From JAAYHC01 sp964483175 (GTDB taxonomy: Bacteria > Bacillota > UBA5301): 38,778 nucleotides of DNA. The position numbers and the translations under genes were made by a program. This document shows, piece after piece, positions 33,278 through 38,778 of the stretch. The stretch's first letter is position 1; each line of letters starts with the position of its first letter. The stretch lies in assembly GCA_964483175.1 (NCBI GenBank), contig CAZAAT010000015.1:1-38778 (forward strand), in the 5' to 3' direction. The notes under the pieces were generated by a model. That model saw only the letters and a program-made list of their open reading frames with translations, did not search any database and had not been told where the DNA came from.

Positions 33278-33306
33278 CAACCCGCATAAAAGCGGGTTGT
33301 TTTTTT
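33278..33306 (+). terminator. Intrinsic terminator of rpmB
   Basis: CAACCCGC (33278-33285) pairs with GCGGGTTG (33292-33299) around a 6-base loop and is followed by TTTTTTT. It begins 20 bases after the rpmB stop. Confidence 0.95.
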
Positions 33307-33312
33307 ACGCGT

Positions 33313-33341
33313 AAAAACAAGGCCGCCCATAAAGGGCGGCC
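33313..33341 (-). terminator. Intrinsic terminator of secD-secF
   Basis: GGCCGCCC (33321-33328) pairs with GGGCGGCC (33334-33341); on the minus strand the stem is followed by TTGTTTTT. It lies 22 bases after the secF stop and only 6 bases from the rpmB terminator, facing it. Confidence 0.93.
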
Positions 33342-33363
33342 AGTTGTAACGCTACTGCGCAGC

Positions 33364-34281
33364 CTAGGCAGGATGTGCTTTGCCTCTGCTACTGTCCCGC
33401 TCTTGCCAACTAGTCCAGATACTGGTGGCTAAGAAGATGGATGCAAAGCTACCAATGGTGATGCCGATCATAACGGCTAAACTAAATGTTCTGATGGTTT
33501 CGCCACCTACTAAGAAAAGAGCTGTCACGGCCAGTAAAGTACTTAAAGTAGTATTAATTGACCGCGCAATCGTTTCATTGATACTTTTATTCGCGATCTC
33601 AGCTACAGACTCTTTTTTCCGAAAGCGCAGATTTTCACGGATCCGATCGAAGATGACAATGGTATCATTAATCGAATACCCGACAATTGTGAGCATCGCC
33701 GCAATAAAGGTACTGTTAACCTCAGATCCGATCAGCGCAAAGACCCCTAAAGTAATTAAGACGTTCTGAACCAAGGCAATGACCGCGGCCACGCCGAACT
33801 TAAATTCAAACCTAAAGGCTACATAAACTAAGATCAGAATTGAAGCAATGACTACCGCCCAGATTGCATTGGTATATAGCTCCTTGCCGATTACCGCGCC
33901 GACCGTATCAGTACTACTCATTCCACGATCAAGCGGAGCCACCAACTGCTCTAATCCAGCATCAAGCTGCTTTTCCTCCTCTGGAGAAAGGTAACGAGTC
34001 TTCAGGATAATCCGGCCTTCACCGGCATTCTGAATCGTAGCCGATTGGGTTAATCCTAGCTCAGCTAGTGGATCACTGGCCAATGCTTCGCGAAGCCGAC
34101 CCTCAGTCACGGACTCGGTGAAAGTGCGCTGAAGGATTGTTCCGCCGGTAAAATCGATACCCAGGTTAAGGCCACGGGTAGCAAGTAAAAAGATGCTCGC
34201 TAATACCAATAGCGCAGAGATGATGAACCATTTGCGGCGATGGGTGATGACATCAATCTTAATTCGATCCAGATAGTACAT
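33364..34281 (-). CDS. secF: Protein translocase subunit SecF
   Basis: 305 residues. Six transmembrane segments are expected: the first at about 18-35, then after a periplasmic domain the cluster from about 140 on. Motifs: GLNLGIDFTGGT near the N-terminus, TIVGYSINDTIVIFDRIRE and the NTTLST segment that follow. With SecD it uses the proton gradient to help release exported proteins. ATG 34281 is one base after the secD stop, with GGGGGAGG upstream; the longer frame (34341) overlaps secD and is not needed. Confidence 0.97.
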   Translation of the reverse strand: MYYLDRIKIDVITHRRKWFIISALLVLASIFLLATRGLNLGIDFTGGTILQRTFTESVTEGRLREALASDPLAELGLTQSATIQNAGEGRIILKTRYLSPEEEKQLDAGLEQLVAPLDRGMSSTDTVGAVIGKELYTNAIWAVVIASILILVYVAFRFEFKFGVAAVIALVQNVLITLGVFALIGSEVNSTFIAAMLTIVGYSINDTIVIFDRIRENLRFRKKESVAEIANKSINETIARSINTTLSTLLAVTALFLVGGETIRTFSLAVMIGITIGSFASIFLATSIWTSWQERDSSRGKAHPA

Positions 34282-34282
34282 C

Positions 34283-35488
34283 CTAGTGAACCTCCCCCGC
34301 CTGGCCAAAATATTTGGCGTATTTGCCCGGATTACGATCAACTAAAAGCATCAGGAATGTCCGAGTGACAAAGATCGCGGTGAACATACTAAGCAAAATT
34401 CCTACCGATAGGGTGACCGCAAACCCTCTAACCGGACCGGTCCCATAATAAAATAGGACAGCCGCGGTAATTAAGGTAGTAATGTTACCGTCAAAGATAC
34501 TGGTCCAAGCCCTGGCAAACCCAGCATCCACCGCCGGTCTGATCTGCTTGCCTTTTAAACGTTCTTCTTTAATCCGTTCAAAGATAAGCACATTAGCGTC
34601 AACCGCCATACCCACCGAAAGGATTAGCCCAGCAACACCAGGGAGGGTCAGAGTAGCCTTTAAGGCTGATAGCGCTCCCAAGAGCAACACTAGGTATATC
34701 GCCAGCGAGAGATCGGCCAAAGTTCCGGGTAGCCGATAATAAAAGATTATATATAATACAACCAAGATAACACCGATGATTCCTGCCCGTAAACTCTGGT
34801 CAATGGACTCCTGCCCCAAAGTAGGTCCGATTAGCCTGGTCTCGGCAACCCGCAGCGGAACCGGCAAGGCACCTGCTCTTAGCAGGGTTACCAACCGCTT
34901 GGCTTCCTCCACCGTAAAATTGCCGGTAATCTGCCCCTCACCGTTATCAATCGGGCTTTGGATCACCGGGTTTGAAATGATCTCATCATCAAGGACGATT
35001 GGAGCTTGTCTACCCAGATTGGACCTGGTCATTTGGGCAAACTTTTCCGCACCCTCCTTATCCAGGACAAACGAGACTGCCGGGCGACCCCATTGATCCT
35101 GTGAAAGGGTAACTGACTTTAGGTTGGCGCCGGAAACCACCACCTGACCATCCGGGTCCCTAAACTCCAGAACCGCTGTTTTGCCAATAACCTCGATCGC
35201 TTTCTGCTGGTCATCAATGCCGGGCAGATCGACAATGATCTGGCGAAGGCCCTTTAGCTGGATGGATGGTTCGACAACCCCGAGGTTATCCACCCGGTTG
35301 CCAATTACCTCCCGAACCTGCTGCATCATATCTGCTTCGACCTCATAGCCCGGTTCAGCCTCGAGAATGACGTGAACACCACCGGCCAGGTCAAGGCCTG
35401 GACGGATCGGTTGGAAAAAAATGAAGGCTCCAGCCGCAATCAAGACCAGAACGATTAGCGCCAACCGCCAGCGGTTTTGCTTTCGCAT
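34283..35488 (-). CDS. secD: Protein translocase subunit SecD
   Basis: 401 residues. Transmembrane segment 1 is at about 7-24, followed by GLDLAGGVHVILEAEPG, the external P1 domain, and five C-terminal segments. GMAVDANVLIFERIKEE is the conserved RND-type motif in the fourth segment. SecD and SecF are separate genes here, not the fused SecDF of B. subtilis. ATG 35488 follows AGGGGG at 8 bases. Confidence 0.97.
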   Translation of the reverse strand: MRKQNRWRLALIVLVLIAAGAFIFFQPIRPGLDLAGGVHVILEAEPGYEVEADMMQQVREVIGNRVDNLGVVEPSIQLKGLRQIIVDLPGIDDQQKAIEVIGKTAVLEFRDPDGQVVVSGANLKSVTLSQDQWGRPAVSFVLDKEGAEKFAQMTRSNLGRQAPIVLDDEIISNPVIQSPIDNGEGQITGNFTVEEAKRLVTLLRAGALPVPLRVAETRLIGPTLGQESIDQSLRAGIIGVILVVLYIIFYYRLPGTLADLSLAIYLVLLLGALSALKATLTLPGVAGLILSVGMAVDANVLIFERIKEERLKGKQIRPAVDAGFARAWTSIFDGNITTLITAAVLFYYGTGPVRGFAVTLSVGILLSMFTAIFVTRTFLMLLVDRNPGKYAKYFGQAGEVH

Positions 35489-35525
35489 GCCCGTTCCCCC
35501 TAACAAAATAAAAAATACAAAAAGA

Positions 35526-35554
35526 ATTATACTCTTTAGCTGGCTTTTTTTCAA
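35526..35554 (-). promoter_or_regulatory. SigA-type promoter for secD-secF
   Basis: TTGAAA (35554-35549), 17 bases, TATAAT (35531-35526) on the minus strand. It begins 7 bases past the HD gene stop and lies about 40 bases ahead of the secD start, so secDF can be transcribed apart from queA-tgt-yajC. Confidence 0.87.
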
Positions 35555-35560
35555 TTACCG

Positions 35561-36232
35561 TTATAAGAGCTTGTTGCCATTAATTACTAAACCGAACCGA
35601 CAACCGAGAACTTCGGCCGCCCGCCGGCACATTAACATTCGGCTAAGAAAGATCTCGAAATACTCCATCACCGGAGTAATTTTCACATCGATAGTAATAT
35701 CGAGGGTGATCTCTCGATTATCGCTATCCACTGCCAAAAAAGACTTGACCGCTGCGTAGTTTACCCGATCATGGATATCAAATTGAGCCGGTTCTTTGCT
35801 GCTGCGCACCCGACTCCGGTGAACATCACTTTTGTCTGCCAAAATTAGAGCTGCTGCAACTGGGCTGACAGCCTCACCATGTTCTTCTTCATGGTTACCT
35901 ATAGCTCCGAGAATTATCGCGATTTCTTCGGCCGGCAGGCCCAAGCGGAGCAAAATCGGGTAAGCAAGACAAGCGCCGGATATGCCATGACGATCCCTGG
36001 CAATTACATTGCCGATATCATGGAGATATCCGGCGATAGCCGCTAATTGCTTATCCCGCTCCGGAAATTGGAGCCGATCAAGGATGTTATAGGCAATATG
36101 AGAAACCAAGTCGACATGGCGAAGGCCATGTTCATTGAAGCCCATGGCCAAAACATGGTCATTGGCCCTTTTGACCATGGCCTGTACCGCATGGTCACGC
36201 TTGACGTCCTCAACTGTCAAGTTTTTTCCCAA
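35561..36232 (-). CDS. HD-domain metal-dependent phosphohydrolase
   Basis: 223 residues, no membrane segment. The HD-type metal ligands are H39 (GLRHV), H71-D72 (YLHDIGN), H114 (GNHEEEHG) and D133 (LADKSDVHRSR). The C-terminal 70 residues (NREITLDITIDVKITPVMEY) form a small beta domain often seen after this HD type. The substrate is unknown; nucleotides or cyclic nucleotides are plausible. TTG 36232 is used because AGGGGG lies 7 bases upstream. Placement between yajC and secD recurs in Clostridia to my knowledge. Confidence 0.88.
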   Translation of the reverse strand: MGKNLTVEDVKRDHAVQAMVKRANDHVLAMGFNEHGLRHVDLVSHIAYNILDRLQFPERDKQLAAIAGYLHDIGNVIARDRHGISGACLAYPILLRLGLPAEEIAIILGAIGNHEEEHGEAVSPVAAALILADKSDVHRSRVRSSKEPAQFDIHDRVNYAAVKSFLAVDSDNREITLDITIDVKITPVMEYFEIFLSRMLMCRRAAEVLGCRFGLVINGNKLL

Positions 36233-36261
36233 TGGTAAGCCCCCTAATATAGAGAGACTGT

Positions 36262-36549
36262 TTAGGAGATTACCTGGCTGACAGCCCCCCGCGTGGTCTT
36301 AATCTCTACTTTATCGGCGATTTTAATAACCAGGTTATCTTCTTTAACCTCGACTATCTCACCGTGAATCCCACCAATAGTAATAATCTTGTTACCCTTT
36401 TTTAGCCCATCGAGCATCGCCTGACGCGCCTTCTGCTGCTTCTGCTGCGGCCTAATGAGCAAGAAATAAAAGACCGCAAACATGAGCACAAATGGGAGCA
36501 ACGTACTAAAAAGGGTTGCACTTTGCGTGGTTGTGGTAGCTGGATCCAT
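36262..36549 (-). CDS. yajC: Preprotein translocase subunit YajC
   Basis: 95 residues. A single transmembrane helix (about 14-32, LLPFVLMFAVFYFLLIRP) is followed by the conserved RPQQKQQK and GNKIITIGGIHGEIVEV. It associates with SecDF. ATG follows TTGGAGG. The 69 bases between tgt and yajC hold the ribosome site and no convincing promoter or terminator. Confidence 0.97.
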   Translation of the reverse strand: MDPATTTTQSATLFSTLLPFVLMFAVFYFLLIRPQQKQQKARQAMLDGLKKGNKIITIGGIHGEIVEVKEDNLVIKIADKVEIKTTRGAVSQVIS

Positions 36550-36618
36550 TTTGTAACCTCCAATATCATTTTGGTTTTAACTTAGTAATTATTCCCTTAG
36601 CTTTTAAGCCAATCCTTC

Positions 36619-37725
36619 CTAACGATATGAACTGTATTTTTTCTTGATTTCGGCAAACTGTCCCACATCGATGGCTTGGCGGATTTCGCTCATCACTTTA
36701 AGCATAAAGTACAAGTTATGATAGCTCACCAACCGCAAGCCTAGAATTTCTCTGGCTGCAAAGAGATGCCGGATGTAGGCCCGAGTAAAAGTTTGACAAA
36801 CATTACAATCGCAGGCGGCATCTAATGGCGAAAAGTCGCGCGCATATTCGGCATTTTTGACCACCAATCTTCCGGATGCGGTCAGCGCTGTGCCATGCCT
36901 GGCCAGCCGGGTCGGCAGAACACAGTCGAACATATCAACACCGCGGTCTATGGCTTCCACAACATAATCCAGCGAACCGACTCCCATTAAATAACGCGGT
37001 TTGTCCACCGGCAATTCAGGTACTGCCGCCTCGAGCATCTCCAACATCAACTCTTTGGGTTCGCCAACGCTTAACCCCCCAATCGCATACCCGGGAAAAT
37101 CGAGCTCTACTAGGCTCGCCGCGGATTCGCGCCTTAGGTCGGCATACATACCGCCTTGCACGATCCCAAAAAGAGCCTGCTCCTCCAGGCGGCCGTGGGC
37201 CTGCTGGCAGCGCCTGGCCCACCTGGTCGTTAAGGCTGTGGAATTACGAGCATATGCATAGTCAGCCGGGTAGGGGATACATTCGTCAAAACACATGATG
37301 ATATCGGCACCTAGAGCGTTTTCAATGGCCATGACCCGTTCTGGCGTAAGAAAATGCAATGACCCATCAAGGTGGGAACGAAAACTCACACCTTCTTCGG
37401 AGATTTTGCGCAATTTGGCTAGACTAAAAACCTGAAAACCGCCGCTATCAGTGAGGATAGGCCGATCCCAGCTCATAAAGGAGTGAAGCCCCCCGGCCTC
37501 TCTGACCAGTTCCGCCCCGGGGCGTAGGTACAGATGATATGTGTTACCTAGGATAATCTGAGCCCCGACAGCTCGAAGTTCTTCGGGAGATAGCGTCTTT
37601 ACTGTCGCTTGCGTCCCTACCGGCATAAAAACCGGAGTCTCAATGGTGCCATGCGAGGTTGTTATCCGGCCGCGGCGCGGGCCGAACGCAGTATGATCTC
37701 CAAGTAATTTGAAAGAAAAGCTCAT
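36619..37725 (-). CDS. tgt: Queuine tRNA-ribosyltransferase (tRNA-guanine transglycosylase)
   Basis: 368 residues. It swaps guanine 34 for preQ1 in tRNAs with GUN anticodons. D93 (TDSGGFQVFS) and the nucleophile D267 (FDCVLPTR) are present, as are the zinc ligands C305, C307, C310 and H336. Substrate-pocket segment GIVQGGMYADLR is conserved. ATG has AGGAGG upstream. It pairs with queA, the next step in queuosine synthesis. Confidence 0.98.
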   Translation of the reverse strand: MSFSFKLLGDHTAFGPRRGRITTSHGTIETPVFMPVGTQATVKTLSPEELRAVGAQIILGNTYHLYLRPGAELVREAGGLHSFMSWDRPILTDSGGFQVFSLAKLRKISEEGVSFRSHLDGSLHFLTPERVMAIENALGADIIMCFDECIPYPADYAYARNSTALTTRWARRCQQAHGRLEEQALFGIVQGGMYADLRRESAASLVELDFPGYAIGGLSVGEPKELMLEMLEAAVPELPVDKPRYLMGVGSLDYVVEAIDRGVDMFDCVLPTRLARHGTALTASGRLVVKNAEYARDFSPLDAACDCNVCQTFTRAYIRHLFAAREILGLRLVSYHNLYFMLKVMSEIRQAIDVGQFAEIKKKYSSYR

Positions 37726-37739
37726 CTATAACCTCCTGG

Positions 37740-38768
37740 TTACTTAATAAACATGGCATCTCCAAAGCTGAAAAAGCGAAATCTGCGCCGAACCGCTTCA
37801 TCATAAGCTGTTAAGATCTTTTCTTGACCGGCGAAAGCGGAAACCAACATTAGTAGGCTGGACATGGGCAAGTGGAAATTTGTAATCAGCGCATCAACCA
37901 CCTTAAAATGATAACCAGGATAAATGAAAATATCGGTCCAACCAGAGCCAGGGACCACCATGCCGTTAGTTGCCGCTACACTCTCCAATACCCGTGTCGA
38001 AGTGGTACCAACAGCTATTACTCTGCCACGCTCATTCTTGGTTTGGTTGATCAGCGCTGCCGCTTCGGAAGACACCGAAAAAAACTCCGAGTGCATCTGG
38101 TGTTCCTCCACAAATTCGGCCTCAACCGGCCGGAAGGTGCCGATGCCTACATGGAGGGTAACGGTTGCCATCCTTATCCCCCGCTGCTTAATCTCGTGCA
38201 TCAATTCCCGCGTGAAATGGAGACCCGCAGTTGGAGCTGCTGCTGATCCCTCCTGGCGGGAATACACTGTCTGATAGCGCTCTTTGTCAGCCAGTTTTTC
38301 GCGAATATACGGGGGAAGCGGTACCTCTCCGAGGGTGTGCAGCAACCGACTAAAATCTCCGGCATAGGTGAATTTGATTATTCGGCCTTTAGAGGGAGTA
38401 TAATCAATTATCTCGGCCACAAGTTCTCCCTGCTGACCGAATTCGATCACAGCTCCCGGTTTAAGCCGCCGTCCCGGCTTAACCAAGGCCTCCCAGTAGT
38501 CAGCTCCCCTTGGCTCTAGCAACAAGATCTCGGCAACACCGCCGGAATCTTGCTTCCGGCCAATTAGCCTGGCAGGCCTGACCCTAGTATCATTGAGAAC
38601 CAATAAGTCCGTGGGTTTCAAAAAATAAAGAATATCCCTGAATATAACCTCGGTAATCTCACCGCTCTGACGGTCAAGAACCATTAATCTAGCCGAGTCT
38701 CTTGGCTCCACGGGATGCTGAGCAATTAACTCTGGGGGCAAATAGTAGTCGAACTCTCGAGTGCGCAT
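37740..38768 (-). CDS. queA: S-adenosylmethionine:tRNA ribosyltransferase-isomerase
   Basis: 342 residues, complete. It converts preQ1 at position 34 to epoxyqueuosine using the ribosyl group of SAM. Family motifs: REFDYYLPPELIAQHP, LVLNDTRVRPARL, AAPTAGLHFT and TLHVGIGTFRPV, ending FLFF-type RFRFFSFGDAMFI. Only 10 bases lie upstream, so promoter and ribosome site are mostly outside the window; ruvB often precedes it in Firmicutes. Confidence 0.98.
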   Translation of the reverse strand: MRTREFDYYLPPELIAQHPVEPRDSARLMVLDRQSGEITEVIFRDILYFLKPTDLLVLNDTRVRPARLIGRKQDSGGVAEILLLEPRGADYWEALVKPGRRLKPGAVIEFGQQGELVAEIIDYTPSKGRIIKFTYAGDFSRLLHTLGEVPLPPYIREKLADKERYQTVYSRQEGSAAAPTAGLHFTRELMHEIKQRGIRMATVTLHVGIGTFRPVEAEFVEEHQMHSEFFSVSSEAAALINQTKNERGRVIAVGTTSTRVLESVAATNGMVVPGSGWTDIFIYPGYHFKVVDALITNFHLPMSSLLMLVSAFAGQEKILTAYDEAVRRRFRFFSFGDAMFIK

Positions 38769-38778
38769 CGGTTTTCTA

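Noticed and set aside
36550..36618. Possible promoter between tgt and yajC
   Set aside because: Only a loose TTGGCT/ATTACT pair at 17 bases; not enough to call.
36876..37298. 140-codon plus-strand frame opposite tgt
   Set aside because: No ribosome site or recognisable domain; tgt on the other strand has all catalytic and zinc residues.
1..38778. Search for tRNA, rRNA, CRISPR, transposase, integrase, toxin-antitoxin or phage genes
   Set aside because: None seen: coding is continuous with conserved housekeeping genes and no long direct repeats or clover-leaf candidates were noticed.

Overview
This window reads as a housekeeping stretch of chromosome from a spore-forming Firmicute, probably a Clostridia-type anaerobe. 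Evidence: gene order closely follows the Bacillus subtilis rpmB-yloU-yloV-sdaA-recG-fapR-plsX-fab-rnc-smc-ftsY-ffh-rpsP-trmD-rplS-rbgA-rnhB run; SpoVS and YlbJ are present; Shine-Dalgarno sites are strong (AGGAGG-like); GTG and TTG starts are frequent; serine dehydratase is the two-subunit Fe-S type. Genus cannot be told from this sequence. No tRNA, rRNA, CRISPR, insertion sequence or prophage was seen, and no gene-free stretch exceeds 300 bases.

All genes lie on the minus strand except ylbJ and rpmB. In transcription order (right to left): (A) 38768-35561, queA-tgt-yajC-HD protein, then secD-secF from its own promoter (35488-33364), ending at a terminator that faces the rpmB terminator. (B) 33257-33066, rpmB on the plus strand, divergent from (C) 32871-24444: DUF1858, Asp23/YloU, FakA, DegV/FakB, sdaAB, sdaAA, recG, rsmD, coaD and a coiled-coil protein, ending tail-to-tail with ylbJ over a possible bidirectional terminator. 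(D) 23109-20611: patatin-like YlbK, a LysM/peptidoglycan-binding protein, then DUF177 and rpmF from a near-consensus promoter. (E) 20452-12096: fapR, plsX, fabH, fabD, fabG, acpP, fabF, rnc, an unknown protein, spoVS and an orphan sigma factor, preceded by a perfect inverted repeat that fits a FapR operator. (F) 12005-7499: smc and ftsY. (G) 7413-1: ylxM, ffh, rpsP, khpA, rimM, trmD, rplS, a terminator, rbgA, rnhB, yraN and a comM cut by the window edge.

Functional themes: fatty-acid supply to phospholipids (FapR, PlsX and the Fab enzymes for new synthesis; FakA and FakB for scavenged fatty acids; a patatin lipase between them); protein export (Ffh, FtsY, SecD, SecF, YajC); ribosome and tRNA maturation; chromosome organisation and repair (SMC, RecG, RNase HII).

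I did not find a clearly new system. The items most worth a second look are the sigma factor/SpoVS/unknown-protein cassette between smc and rnc, the ftsY 5' end that lacks a normal start codon, the fapR leader (operator plus a five-codon ORF with an ideal ribosome binding site), and the LysM protein with an unassigned Cys/His-containing C-terminal domain.
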